Positions 24,291-37,800 of a stretch of 64,000 bases of DNA are shown piece by piece; the stretch's first letter is position 1; every line of letters starts with the position of its first letter. Source of the stretch: Symsagittifera roscoffensis (taxonomy: Eukaryota; Xenacoelomorpha; Acoela; Convolutidae); contig NC_087066.1 of NCBI RefSeq assembly GCF_963678635.1, positions 24,111,609 to 24,175,608 of the forward strand. Direction: 5' to 3'. A program made the position numbers and the translations under genes. The notes beneath the pieces are model-generated. The model made no database searches. It saw nothing but the letters and a program-made list of their open reading frames with translations, and was not told the DNA's origin.

Positions 24291-27200
24291 AGTTTATGAC
24301 CTTTCACTACAATTTGCCTTCAATTGACTCCCAATTGTCGAACAAAATGCGCGAATAAAAGGCAACACTGGGTTCATAAAAAAATTGGATTCTTCCAATG
24401 AGACAAGAAAGGCGCTTCCAAAACTTTGCAGAGATAATTCTGGTTTTGAAAAGTTCTTTTTAAGCAGTTTTAATTTATATTCATCTGTTGTAAATAGTTC
24501 ATCATACTTGTGTTGTTTTTAACAGGTCTTTCTAACTTTCTAGCTTAGATGTTTTCTCCAAATGGGCGAGCAAACCTTAAAAGAAAAAAATACAAAGTTT
24601 ACACTGGGCATACATACAAGGCATAAAAAAATTACTATGGGCTATCATAACGATAACAGGAAAATAAAATAAGATTGAAAAAAATATACAATTTTGACAA
24701 AATGTTCCAAACCCAATCCGAGGTACGGAACTTCTGATGCGACCCCAAACAGGTATGTTGCAGCCATTACAGTCCAAAATGGGTATGTTGAGGCTTTGCG
24801 CAACCGAATAAACTTTGCGCGTTTTTGCTTGATTCAAAAAAGTGTCGCGACTCTCCAAATTGGGTATGATGCGGTTTTATAACATCACCAAAAAAACTTC
24901 GAAATCACTCAAACCAAAAAAAAATTACGCGACCTTCCACGATTCAGAAAAGTAAACGTAACAATCAGTAGTACTCAGAATAAAAATAAGGCGGCTTTGA
25001 GAGGCCGACAAAATTCTGCGCAATTTTGCTCGACCCAAAAAGGAAGTCGCGACTTCGAGCGATCAAAAAAACAAATTTAAGCGAACACTGCGCAACTCAA
25101 AAAAATGTACCGAACTCAAGCTATAATTTATGCTTTTAAAGTGAACTTGCTTGGCAAAGCTTAAGCAGAACAAAATCATAAGCTTTTGAATAAATTTTTT
25201 TGTAGTGACCACTTATTTTCAAAAAAAAACATATGTGCTAAATATTTGCATGCATTTTTTTCTGAGTTTGTTCTAACAAAAAACGACAGTAAATTTGCAT
25301 ATTTCTAGATGTTTATATTATATTTATTATGAAAGGTAACAATCGTATCGCATTCAACACTTAAACTTCATAACTGAACAGGGTAAACGATTCATTTTGA
25401 GTGACCTTTGTTCAATCCATCATTCAGTGTGAAGGATAAATGTTACAGAACAAAAGCATAATTATATTCCAACAGACGTCATTGAAAAAGCAGCCTGCTT
25501 AACATTGTTGTCAAAAATAGGGTTTTGAATTTTCATAAAAAACCCTGGCAAAACGATTCTAGCTATGCTCGTAAGTCAGTTTGGTTTGCGTAAAATTGTA
25601 AACCAATGAGCAAAATTTTTGTAATTTCATTGACAACCAGTCTCCCTTTTTAAGTTAAAATCACCAGCACCCAGGGCTGGTCGCTTCAATTTCAAATCTC
25701 TGATCTGAACTGAAAGTCCAGGAAAACAACTAAAAGTTTAATAAACACTTCAAAATACCATAGCCAATTCGCAGTTGGAAAAAAGTAATGAACGCAAGTA
25801 AACAAAAAAAACGCTGACTGTTAAGTTTCGCAATTCAAAAGAAACACTCACATCCTTTGAATTTTTAGAGTAATTTATGATTGGCACTTTTTGATAAAAA
25901 TAATCCAACTTCAAAAAACTGGATCAATAGACAAAGTTTTTATTTCTTTGGAAATCTAAAAATAAAACACAAAGCCGAAGCGCAGCTTCGCACCACTTGT
26001 AATACAGCAACCATTAAAAAAGCATAATTCGAAAAATTGAAAAAGTTGAAAAATAAATGGGCAACTAAAAATTTTGTATGTCTCGATTACTGAAACCTAA
26101 AGGTCAGCTGAAGCTGGAGTTACGTGCTTGATACTTTTCGATTTTGTTACAGTGATTCGGAACGAAATCCGTTTTCCAAACTGCCAATTGTTCACAGTTT
26201 TTCGCGTCATTTCCATGTTCGTATTTGGAAAGTAGAAATATATTTTTAGCTTAAAAAATCAATATGTATGAAAGCTCATCTGTAGTTATTACCTTATTTC
26301 AAAGGTTTTTACTGAAAAATAAACAAAAACAAATCACTAATACCTATATAAGAGTTTTCACTACATTCATTAACCTTAATAATCTAACTTTGAGGGAGGA
26401 ACGCACACCTCAAACCCTTAGTTTTGTTAGTCAAATATTTCACATTTTACTTTTAGCAGAGTTAATTTTACTTTTAGCAGAGCTGTGAAGTGACCTGGAA
26501 AATTAATTTTGGTCTGCCGAAAAAGAGTCATTGACTGTTTTGATTTTTCTGATTGAAGATGTAGGGTTTAAAACATAGCCAACTAACAGTTGGAAAACAG
26601 TATTGGATACATGGAAACCGTAAAAACACAAGAGGTCGTTTTTTTTTAAAAAAAAACTCATTTTTGAAATTCAAAATGAAAATAGCTTTACAATTCTAGT
26701 TCTCTGATTCTAGACCATTATATGATTACACCATTATATGATTACATTTTATGATTGTTTTTCAAACTAGAAGTCAATTTACCATTTTTTTGTTTGTTAG
26801 TGGAGTTTGCCTACCTTTTGAAAAAAGGAAACCAGAAGTCAAAAATTAAAAATCTGAGCTTAAGAATAAACTAAAACTCAACCGCTCAAAAAAAAATTTA
26901 GATTGAAAGTTTTTTTTCCTGGAAAAAAACGAACAAAAAAACCATCGCGACCTTTATCAGAGTCTGATCACTTTTTTGATAAAATTAACCCAATTCGAGC
27001 CCATTAAATCAAAACGTAAAGGAAAAATCAGCTGAATTTACAGATAAAAAAAAACAAAAATCAACTACATTCATCGACCGTTAGAAAGTAACATAGCCAA
27101 ACGAAGAATGAAAAAGAGTGATGAACGCAAGTAAACTTTAAAAAAAACACAATTTTTGTTAGAAAAGTCTCAACTTGTGATTTTCAAAGAAAAAAATAGA

Positions 27201-27660
27201 TGCTCATTCAGCAATATGAATTTCTGGAACAAATTATAATCGACGCTGATTTCATATTAGTAACCCAATTTAGGAAAACTGGATCAACAGGTAAAGTTTT
27301 TTTTCCGCTGGAAATCTAAAAATTTAATTCCATTTTCAAAAGTTTATTTTAAATTTTTAATCGTGAAAAATCTGAAATTGTCTGGGATTCGAACCGCTTC
27401 GACGAACCTTCCTTTCCCAATTGCGCTACAATCTTTAATCAGATACGGTTGTTTGCTTGAATACGAATATGATGTATACTTATGTTGTTCAGTATTTCTG
27501 ACTAATGAAAAGTTAAGCAGCCAAATGGAGGCTAAAAATGTGACAATCTTGCGGTTCTCTACCTCGAACTGGACAAACTAAAAAAATACGTTTAAATTTC
27601 CATCTTACAATAGAACGGGACAAATATAAACTCGCTACACGCTTGCTCAAGGTAGCCGCA
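24291..27660. other. No gene recognised; low-complexity and diverged repeats
   Basis: AT-rich. The blocks at about 25755-25975 and 27070-27330 are diverged copies of one another (shared GATGAACGCAAGTAAAC-like and GAAAACTGGATCAACAG-like phrases). A related CATAGCCAA start occurs near 26575 and 30480. No ORF that I can support. Confidence 0.4.
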
Positions 27661-27906
27661 GATTCACGCAACACACATTTCATCATATGTGACTAACGGC
27701 GCCCATCGATTCACACAACACACATTTCATTATATGCGACTAAAAACGCCCATCGATTAACACAACACATTTTATCATTTGAGGCTAAGAGCGCTCGACA
27801 ATTCAAACAACATACAATTTATCATATGCGACTAAGGGCGCCCGCCAATTCACACGTTGCCATGTATTTGCCACTCCGCTGCACATTTCATAAGATAGCC
27901 CGCCTA
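27661..27906. repeat. 47-bp minisatellite
   Basis: At least four consecutive units of 46-47 bp, each starting GATTCACACAACACAC or a variant and containing ATCATATGYGACTAA and CGCCCATC. Units lie at 27661-27707, 27708-27754, 27755-27800 and 27801-27847, followed by a longer, worn fifth unit. Confidence 0.8.
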
Positions 27907-30900
27907 TTCACACAACATTGCGCAGCAAAGCGTAAAACCCATCTGGACAGCCAAAAATATGCTCAAATTGGGCTTTATCATCCGCACACAACAATGTAAT
28001 GAAAGCTTTCAAAAATAAACTCGAAGCTATAAAGAAAAAAGAAACTAGACGGTTTGTAGTTGACCCAGTAGAAATTAGGGTGTGAAACTCTAGCCGGTAT
28101 AACATCAGATGAGCTCTCGAACAAGACAAACCAGACGGATATATGACAATCGATTATGCTTTCCCTTTCTATTTACATGTAAAAACAAAGTTTTCATTTA
28201 AGAATTAGAAATTTTAACTGCGGTGTGGGCAACCCAATAATTCATATTTTGACTTTAACGCAGAATATTTGAACTGATTAAGAATCATTAATTATTGATA
28301 AACGCTCTACAAAGAAACTAAAAGGCAAAAAAATGAAAGTCGACTAAAAATTTGAATTGATTATGTTTTTTTCTTTTGATTTCGATATTAAAAGCCATCA
28401 GGTAGTAAGTTGTGCCTCATTGACTTCATTAAAAGACTTCTGATAGAAAAACAATTTGTCATGACATTATTAGAAAAGGTCTTCTCATAACTAGAGTTTC
28501 AAGATAGCGCAATGGCCATTAATGAAATGAACAGTAAAGCAAAGGTATTTTAGCACGATGGATCTCAAACAGAACGAAAACGTTGCAGCTTCAAATTTGT
28601 TTGAAACACAAAACACAAAAGTCGGCTGAGGTTAAAATCAATTACCACAGCTCAATTTTTGACCAGCTTTAATTTCAAAAACCAAAGAACCAGCGGGTAA
28701 AAAAACGAATAAAAAAAGAAGATACACCTGAGAGGTAAAACTGATGTACTAAACCAATTTTAAAAGAGAGAAAGTGTTGTCCGTGCAGATAGGTAGGATG
28801 CCCAACAAATGGATCAACAACTCTTGAAAACATAAAAAGTGTACTCAAATGATGCAGTAATGTCAAATAAGTTTTAATTGAACATCACTGATAGAAGCCT
28901 GATTATGAATACGTAACTAATGAAAGAGAAAAAGCCATGTGTACTAGTAATTTCGAGCCTCAGTCTCTCAATTTTTTCAAGGTCAGAACAATCAGACTTT
29001 AAACTTAAAAAAGTGAATTTAGGTTGATGATTCGCTATTCTCTTACTTCTTAAAAAGCACTTAGTTTATATCTATTCACTTACCACCTATTAAAGTGTTT
29101 ACTCCGTGGGAATAAAATGGCTCAGGCTTAGTGTTATTTCAAGGAGGGTACAACAAAAAACCTTCAATCGGAAAACGAGACAATGACACTTTCACGCTGA
29201 CACGAGCAGCAGTAGTTTAGATATTTTTCAAAAATTTCAGAAAAAAGTGTCCGGTAGTTTGCTTTTTCACTTTTTTCTGTTATTAAATTTGGAGCTAATC
29301 AATCTCTGAGTATGAGACTGTTTTTTTCTGTAAGCTTTTTTATAAAATTTTTATTATAAAAGTAGTCTGTTTGGCATATCTATGAGATACAACAAATCAA
29401 CAAATTATAGAGCAACCACAGACGCATGTGTGTCGATTCCAGAGTTCACAAATAATTTTGAAATTGACTTGTTTGCTATTTCAAGATTTGTTTTCTCAGA
29501 TTAATCAATAAACTTTTTTAAAAATTTCTGATTAAGGAGGTTATGTCAGAAAAAAAAAACAATAATTTTGCGTCAAAACAAAAAGAGCAAACAATTCAAG
29601 AACAAACTCAGTTTTTTTTTCGTTCCAGCTTGCATAAATCAATTTGTCATACCTGAAATGTTGTGAAAAATTTAAAAATTTAATATTAATTACATTAAAA
29701 AACCAATCATGAATTTTGCTCGATCTTAAACAGTTTCAACTTTCAAAAAGCGTTTTCTCTAGTTTACCTTGTTTATGTATATGGTTGCTATCTTTGAAAA
29801 GAAAAAATTAGACGTTTTTTCATGCATTCTACTTAACTACATTTTGACGGAACAATAACTCCCCGAAAAAATGAGCTTGTGGAAGCAACCGGAGATGGCC
29901 CAGCTCATCAGGGGGTGAATAAAATCATAACCGAAGCGGACTAATGTAAAATAGCGCTTCTTTGTAAATACAAGGAACGTGAAATTTTTGTTGATGAATT
30001 ACATATTTGGATGCGACAGCAAATGATCAAGTGTCAAAAGTTTCGATAATTGTCGACAACACCTTGTTTGATCCGCGTGAAGAAGAGCGTTTTTCAAGTA
30101 ATGTGATTCAATTTTTGGACAATTAGTGAAGCTTCCGGGCATTAAATTGAAAGCTTAATATATACTACCTATCGTATATTTGGATAAAAAATCATGCCCT
30201 TATGCACAATCAAGTTCAATTACTTCAATGATAAGTTTGAAGCCCACAAAAACCGGCGGAAACTTATATACGACAATCAAGAGAATCAGCTGAATGGTTA
30301 CATCGTTTGGGTTAAAGAGCGCTTGCCTCCATTTGATGCATAAGTAAAACTTTTGGCGGAGAGTAGAGGTTTTGTGTAACATTCGCCCGGAAAATCATAC
30401 CGACGAAAAGTAAAGCTAGATTCTAAAATGATTGGCTAGCGTCTAAATAGAGCTTTACGTGCTTTTTATTTTCTGTACCATAGCCAATTCAAAGTGGTTC
30501 CTACCATCTAAGCGACAACTTTTTTTACAGTTCATAGGCTATCAGCCGAACCGCGCAAATTATCTTACTTGCATCTGAGAAAAAAAAGAGCTCATGGCTG
30601 GGTCTCAGTATCCCCAGACCACAAATTCACTTCTATAAACAGGACTGGATAATTACAACTAGTTACTAATTTACTATTGTTTTTGTACAGAAGAGAAATT
30701 CACCCCATTCTTGGAAGATGGATCGAGATTTTCCTCAACTCCTAGCTTTTCAATATCTCAAAAAGAATTTGATGTATTTAATTTCAGTTTAAGATATTCC
30801 AGGAGGCTAGGAAAAAGTATGAGATGCAGTTTTGTAGCACAACTCCGGACCCTTCCGCTTCCTTCAATATTGGTGAAGAAGAGTCTTCTTCACAAACCGG

Positions 30901-32221
30901 ATGAATTGCAGTTACTCCCGTCAGCTTCCAGAAAAAAGCAAGAAAAGCCAACAAAAAATGCACAAAACCTCGGTTATTGACCCAAAAAGTAACACTTGAT
31001 TTTACCTGAATTGAAAACAAACTGAAACAACAAAGTGAAACTTTGCTTTGATTGTACACGTCAGTGATAACTCTAATAAAACTTAAAGCTTCAAAAAACA
31101 AAATTTTATCATGATTTTTTTTAATAGTTCACCCATTTTTTATTCAGCTTTTCTTTTCTGAAACTTACAAAACTTAAACAACAAACCTTTTTGAATGTTT
31201 TTAAGTGTGTTTTCTGCGGCAGCCGATGGCAAAATTTCAATCTGTCAACAATTAATCACAGCTAAAAATTTCATATGCTTCAATTTCTACGGCTACTAAA
31301 TACTGAAAACCGTCGCCCATGGTTCATTTGAGTTGCCGAAAATTCAACTGAACAAAACGCAAAATCAAAAATTTTATTTGGCTCAACTTTCTCGGCAATC
31401 AGATTCTCCAAAGTTTTTTTTGAGTTCAAATTCAGCAAGAATTGAAAGAACACGTTTAAAAAAGAAGTTTTTTGGGGACAAAAAAAACTATGAACTGTTC
31501 ATTTTCAACAGTGCGATTATGCGTGATCCGTCATCAATTTTTTAATAAATGAACGAATCTAATGATGCAAAAAAATTGGCAAAAAATAAAGGATCAGATT
31601 GCTGCACAGTTGCAAGCTAGAAACATCTTAATCAGAAAAAAAAACAAAAAACTTTGGTAATCTCCTTGAAAAGACTTGATGCAATGAATTTACGAATGAA
31701 AGTTTCTGTAGTCTGAATGATTATAACAAATTAGTAATCAGTAATCGTAGCAAAAGACAAAAGGTGTATTCTTGTATCTGAAAGACTGCTGGAATTATGA
31801 AATAGTGAAGAAAGCAACCAACAAAAACTCACATCTAAATATTAAAAGCGCAATAAAAACTGTCAAAAAACGTTGCTTACAACAATTTTCTACAGATCGC
31901 TGGTTTTCATACAGAAGAAACTCTTAATAATGTTCAAGAACACAAGCTTTGTTGAAAAAAACAGCGTACAAGAATGTTTTTCAGTGTGACATGATTTTTA
32001 TTTTCAAAGAAAACAATCACATTTGGTAGAACTTTTGCATTACCTTTGTAATGCATGGGCAAGAAGCTAGCTTGACAGAGAATCCAACGAGAGAAACATT
32101 TGAGACAAAACATGCGAACAAAACTTTGTTCACAAACTTTGAATGTTCAGTTAATTTTATTGTGAGTGGAATGAATTGTAAGACAATAAAAGCGCTGAGC
32201 TGAGTTGAGACTTTTTGTTAT
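27907..32221. other. No gene recognised; left flank of the large LTR element
   Basis: AT-rich. It holds copy B of the dispersed repeat at 28930-29110. A stretch at 30705-30980 has slightly higher GC and a preceding TTTTTGTACAG acceptor-like site, but its frames are broken and I do not recognise them. The final four bases, TTAT (32218-32221), are the left target duplication of the LTR element. Confidence 0.4.
28930..29110 (+). repeat. Dispersed repeat, copy B
   Basis: Partner of 21138-21312; it shares GTCAGAACAA, GATGATTCGCTAT and a CTCCGT end. Confidence 0.5.
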
Positions 32222-32630
32222 TGGAACCTGATCTAAACGACATTTTATTATTGGATAAATTAGATATTTTATCACTATAAACTATTTAATATTAACCAAT
32301 CATGTTCCATCTAACTAACAACCCACTTATTTGTAAGTGCTGAAATTACTTGTAATTTCAGCACCAGAGAGATTTGTATTTAACTTAGAAATTAGTTACC
32401 TCTCCAAGAGAACTTCAGCAGTCGAAATAAGCCAGTATACTCTAGATCTATTGAGCCTAACAGAGACTAGTTAAAAACCCTGAGACTAGTAGATATAAGA
32501 GTAAGATTAGGATCGGTATTAGACTAAGAAGTTGCACGAATCTATCCGGCCGAAAATCAGATAGCGTGACGAGCAGACGGTGTACCCTATCCGAAATTAC
32601 TCTATGAGTTAACCAAAAGGATATAACTCA
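32222..32630 (+). repeat. 5' LTR
   Basis: 409 bp, TG...CA ends. A TATAAAC stretch near 32276 could serve as a TATA box. A perfect hairpin with 13-bp arms GTGCTGAAATTAC / GTAATTTCAGCAC and a 2-base loop sits at 32337-32364. Confidence 0.95.
32337..32364 (+). promoter_or_regulatory. Perfect LTR hairpin (5' copy)
   Basis: Thirteen paired bases with a TT loop, identical in the 3' LTR at 51256-51283. It may shape the R region or RNA end, or bind a factor. It is missing from the older LTR at 1245-1554, so it is not essential to the family. Confidence 0.6.
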
Positions 32631-33071
32631 TCTGGTGCGACCATAAGTCTCGAATAAAGACCTTAATAGCTTAGAATTAACCAAAAATAGATTAGAAAAT
32701 AGACAAAACATTTTCAAAATGTTACACGACAATAACTTAATTGAAATGTCTCTACGACTCAATAGATCAGAGCCGCTATTCCGCACAATACGAGAACTAC
32801 CCGGTATTGGAAAAAGACCTCGAACAAGAGACGACATACGACTACATAGAAACTTACCATTTAGTTTCATGGTCGTACGGCAAAAGCCAACACAAACTTT
32901 TATATTTAGAATCTTACCAGCAATGAATTTAGATTTTTATTTGCAAACATAAAATCTTTGAAGGAAATCTTCAATGATTATTTCAGGCGCTAGATAAAGT
33001 TACTATTGTACAATAACGATTGATAAAAAGATCTCAAGTCGTTCACGCCAATTCTCAAATCGTTCACACCA
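32511..33071 (+). repeat. U5-PBS-leader unit 1
   Basis: A 561-bp unit starting GATCGGTATTAGAC, comprising the last 120 bp of the 5' LTR, the primer-binding site and leader. It is directly repeated at 33072-33616 at an offset of exactly 561. Confidence 0.95.
32633..32650 (+). promoter_or_regulatory. Primer-binding site
   Basis: TGGTGCGACCATAAGTCT begins two bases after the LTR, the usual place for a tRNA-primed minus-strand start. TGG matches the complement of tRNA CCA. I cannot name the tRNA with confidence. Confidence 0.7.
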
Positions 33072-33616
33072 GATCGGTATTAGACTAAGAAGTTGCACGA
33101 ATCTATCCGGCCGAAAATAAGATAGCGTGACGAGCAGACGGTGTACCCTATCCGAAATTACTCTATGAGTTAACCAAAAGGATATAACTCATCTGGTGCG
33201 ACCATAAGTCTCGAATAAAGACCTTAATAGCTTAGAATTAACCAAAAATAGATTAGAAAATAGACAAAACATTTTCAAAATGTTACACGACAATAACTTA
33301 ATTGAAATGTCTCTACGACTCAATAGATCAGAGCCGCTATTCTGCACAATACGAGATCTACCCGGTATTGGAAAATTACCTCGGACAAGAGGCGACATAC
33401 GACTGCAAAGAAACTTACCATTTAGTTTCATGGTCGTACGGCAAAAGCCAACACAAACTTTTATATTTAGAATCTTACTAGCAATGAATTTAGATTTTCA
33501 TTTGCAAACATAAAATCCTTGAAGGAAATCTTCAATGATTGTTTCAGGCGCTAGATAAAACTACTATTGTACAATAACAATTGATAAAAAGATCTCAAAT
33601 CGTTCACACCAATTCT
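33072..33616 (+). repeat. U5-PBS-leader unit 2, with second PBS
   Basis: Second copy of the unit, carrying a second 120-bp LTR end (33072-33191) and a second primer-binding site at 33194. It is a few percent diverged from unit 1; changes fall in every frame, so the small ORFs spanning it do not look selected. Confidence 0.95.
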
Positions 33617-34442
33617 GCAGTAATATATAAAACATTATTTGAAAAAATATTTATTGAAAACAAAAATAAAAATTAGTAGCATGACAATAAATTGTTAGTA
33701 CATATAAATCATCCTGTTGTTCCAGCTTCATCACCTAAACATAACAGCAATCCTAAGTCAACTAATATCATCAAAAACTAAATTCTTTTAACAAAATTTA
33801 AATTAACTTAAACTTAATTTTATATGCTCTTAAACCAGATCATCAAGGCTTTCCTTGGATCTAAATCAATTTTCTATCTTAAAAAATTTAAATTCTGATC
33901 ATCAAGGCTTATTCTTGGATCAAAAAGAACATAATTTGTTCTCCCCCACCCACTTATCAAGTGTCTAACGACCTCAAACGTCGATTCACTACCCAAACTT
34001 TTCAAAAGACCCAGGACTAATAGAAATTTTTAAATCAAACTAACCATTCAAGCTAAACAGTGAAGAACTTCGGTTACTCATCCTTCACTTGAACCCTCCT
34101 CTTACCTGACCCAGGATAAATCTTAAACTTTGTAAGTTTAAAATAGTATCTAACGAACTACTTGCGTTCTAATTATACCTGAACCTTGTGGATCGATTTA
34201 CTATTCTCCAACCTTTGAACACAATCACTACCCCTAAGTAAGATTAAGTAAGTTAACACCTTAACTTAGACTAGCCACGAGAAAGTAAAAATCATTCTTC
34301 GGAATCGATATACTTTTCTCTCCAACCCTGAACAAAAAGACCCAGGTTAAGCTAACCAATAAATCGTAAGGACTAACAGTCTAGGAAAATTAAAATCACT
34401 AATAACTTCTTGCATTCTTCATCCTAAACCTTAAGTCATTAA
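33617..34442 (+). other. Long untranslated leader of the LTR element
   Basis: No ORF. Several ACCCAGG-type phrases recur (34010, 34110, 34341) within an A/C-rich sequence. It could hold packaging or dimerisation signals. Confidence 0.5.
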
Positions 34443-34787
34443 AAAAATTTAGGAAATAAACAAAAAATCGTATTACACAATTGTGAAATAGACAACCAAA
34501 AATATGATCTTGTAATAACCCCGCACACACAAACAGTTGGATACATTCGAACAAAACGACAAAAAAAAAGAAAAATCATAATTAAACAAAGACAGATAAC
34601 ACGAAAAAGATTTTCAAAAAATAGAAATGCATTCTCCGAATCAAACGTCAGTAGTCTAGATGCACTATACAAATTAAAAGAATCAGTAAAAAAAAATTGC
34701 CCAATTTATGATCAACTATATTTTTCCGATTCAAAAATAACTTCAAACTCATCAAAAAGAGGAAAAAGAAGAATAAAAAAGCAATAA
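34443..34787 (+). CDS. Basic open frame upstream of gag, no ATG
   Basis: Open from just after a TAA at 34440 to the TAA at 34785-34787, about 114 codons. It is very rich in Lys and Arg (RTKRQKKRKIIIKQRQ near 34550-34600, GKRRIKK near the end). It has no ATG. It lies in the leader, 85 bp before the likely gag start. I do not recognise it; it could be a lost N-terminal Gag or accessory basic protein, or a chance opening in A-rich DNA. Confidence 0.35.
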   Translation, partial: KNLGNKQKIVLHNCEIDNQKYDLVITPHTQTVGYIRTKRQKKRKIIIKQRQITRKRFSKNRNAFSESNVSSLDALYKLKESVKKNCPIYDQLYFSDSKITSNSSKRGKRRIKKQ

Positions 34788-34872
34788 AAACACAAACCGG
34801 TACATCTATACAATTGGAATCAACCAATTAGACATATTGATAATTATATATTAACAGTCATCAAACAAAAAA

Positions 34873-37800
34873 ATGAGCAACACTCAAAGTGACGAAAGTC
34901 CAGACGAAGAAGCAGTTTTTCCCTTTAATATAAATTCACTCAATGATAGATGACAAACACGATTTTGCAAAAATTTACTCGTAAATTTGTTTGAACCAGG
35001 AATCAGCCCATGCAAATCAGAGTTCCCAGATATAAAAATCAAAAAACAAATTATATAACATTATTTGAAAGACATATGTAACCTAACACAACAATACGGA
35101 ATCTACACCATAGAATTCAGCACACCAAGAACACAAGAACACTTCATGGTAAATATGTTATCCAAACAGACGATATTGATTTAGAATTTTCAAAAGTATT
35201 CACAGAATATATCAAAAGCATACAATATCACAATTCACAGAGAGCAAACTCAATATTCACCAACGAAGTTTTTGCAATAATATATAGTTATATATCTGTA
35301 TTAGAAAGAACAGAAGCTAAAAGTACATCACCAGTCCAAACATCCAAACATACAAAACTAAGAAACGAAATGCCGCATTTTCCACATTTTTAAACGCAAT
35401 CCGTGAAAATTTTACCAAGATTGATGTTTCACAAAACACTAAACATGATTTACAAAAAATATTAGCATGGTTTACAATTGATTAATTTACACATAATATC
35501 GACTTAATTGAACAAGCAAAAAAACCTTTAGACCCCAAAGTAGCAATGACGACACTGTCATTGCAGAACAATCAGATTACGTTTGGGACCCTGAATGGTC
35601 TCATCCAGCATTTTTAAATTTCCCAGCAGATATCGCAAGTCAAGCGATAAATACAAAATATTTTCACAAAGATTATGTAAAAGTAATACCACTAACGATT
35701 GACGCAACACCTTTAAATTATAATACATTTTTACCTGATACACGAAACAACAGCTTAAATTCAACAGTAATACATAATGAAAACCTCAAGGGAACTGGAA
35801 ATCTTACACAACAAGATATTCAAACACCATCACACTTCATAAATGAAGAAATAGTCCAAATAACAGTAACAACTACACAACAAAGTATCTCACCAATACG
35901 TCCAAATCTCGCAACACCAAAAAATACAAATACATCACTACCACAAGTAACCTTACAATTGACCGTTAAACCTTCGGTTGCTCCAAAATATTCACATATG
36001 GACTATCAGACATATAGACCGATGACAAAACCGTCAAAAACACGAAAAACGTTCACAAAAAACACTTTTGCAGAACACAACTATAATTATGTAAATCAAT
36101 CAAAAACAAATCAACCCCCCTGAAAAATTACGCAAAACCTAAACCACGTATGTTCTCATTATTGGAATCTTCTAAATACATCAACAAATTCAGTAAATTT
36201 TCCAGATAATCCACGCCCTCCACAGGATCATAGTGAAAATTACCCATTTTTTCAACAAAACGAAAATAAACAACAATCACCTTATTACACAAATTACCTA
36301 TCATCTGATAATGATGATTATCATCAACCAGACATTTTTGCACCATATACGCAAGACTATCGCACACAAAGACCGCGACAATCTCAACCATCTCAAAATA
36401 TGAAGATTTACCCACAAAATCCAATAGATATGCAAAATCAACAACCAATGCATATACAAAAACCAATTAACGCACAATCTTTTCAACCTACACCACCAAA
36501 AAACCCAATGACTCTGCATTCTTACCAACCAACTCAAATGCAAAACGAAATACCACAACCATATTATTTACAACAACATGATATAACAAAAAATCAACTG
36601 ACAAATTTTTCACAAATGTCAAATGCCGCAGAATCACTTCAGATGACTATGAATCCATACCTCATGGGTGGATCATCAATAACATCAAATAAACCACTGA
36701 TGGTATTCACAGGCACAGACCCTGAATATTCTGTAGAAGACTATTTAAACGCAGTCACAGCAAATTTAATTTTAAATATACGACCTGAACCAATTAATAC
36801 GCCACTCCATCAAAATTGGATACATAGACGCACAGCGTTAATACAAACAACACTAGATGGCGCAGCCCAAAAATGGTTTTCATTATTACCTATAGACATA
36901 AAATCAGATTGGAAAAGATTCACACAAGAATTTTTGAAAAAATGTTTGATTCTGAAAGAAACAAACAACATCAAAGAATTTATGCAACGAAAATCCTAGA
37001 TTACCAAATGAAACAATTAAACAATTAGCAGTTCGAATCGAAACACTAGTTCCAAAAGCATATTCACTTAATACACATGATTACAAAAACACAAAAATGA
37101 CAGAAATTTTAATGATGACCTTAACACCTCAATTAAGGAAAATAGCTGTAAAAAAGAGAGCATCTCATCCTTCTTCAATTCGAGAGCCAGATTTAGATTT
37201 TAGAAAATTAGTAGATAAACTAGAACAAGCAGAAATCACAATGAAACTTGAAGAAACAGAAAATCTAAAACTACAGTATGTTAATCGGATTGAAACAAAT
37301 ACTACCCATATAAATAACATACAAGGATCAGATACAGACCTGATTGAAAAAATCACCGAAATATTAAACATATACGAAAAGAACCCAAAGTTTAAAGGCA
37401 AACCATCTTTCAAGAAATGGTGTAACTATTGCCGACGATACGGACACAGTATTGCCGAATGTAGATAAAAACAACAAGACAATCAGAATAAACCTCAAAA
37501 GCACAAAGAACCAAATAAGTCATTCCATCAATACATGAAAAAAGATCAAAACCTACCAAACAAGAATATACACAGTAATAATAGCTCTGGAAAACCACTT
37601 CCAGGCAACTCAAATTATTCATGAAATCAATCACCATATAACTCAAGTTATAGAGGTAGATCGCCCGAACAAAGAAATTCACGAAATTTCTCACAAAATA
37701 GATACAATCGATCGAATAGTCAAAACAACCAAAATAGAAATAACTATTCACGATCGAATTCCAATACAACAGAATTTATTTCTGCCTCCAGTTCCCATTC

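Noticed and set aside
27661-27906. Considered as a CRISPR-like array because of regular repeats.
   Set aside because: Units are contiguous and degenerate, with no unique spacers, and the sequence is eukaryotic.
30711-30980. 89-codon plus-strand frame after an acceptor-like TTTTTGTACAG.
   Set aside because: Other frames fit equally well, there is no donor or neighbouring exon, and no known domain.
32628-33513. Paired small ORFs (about 80 codons) on both strands in the duplicated leader.
   Set aside because: They exist twice only because the leader is duplicated; differences between the units change amino acids freely in all frames.
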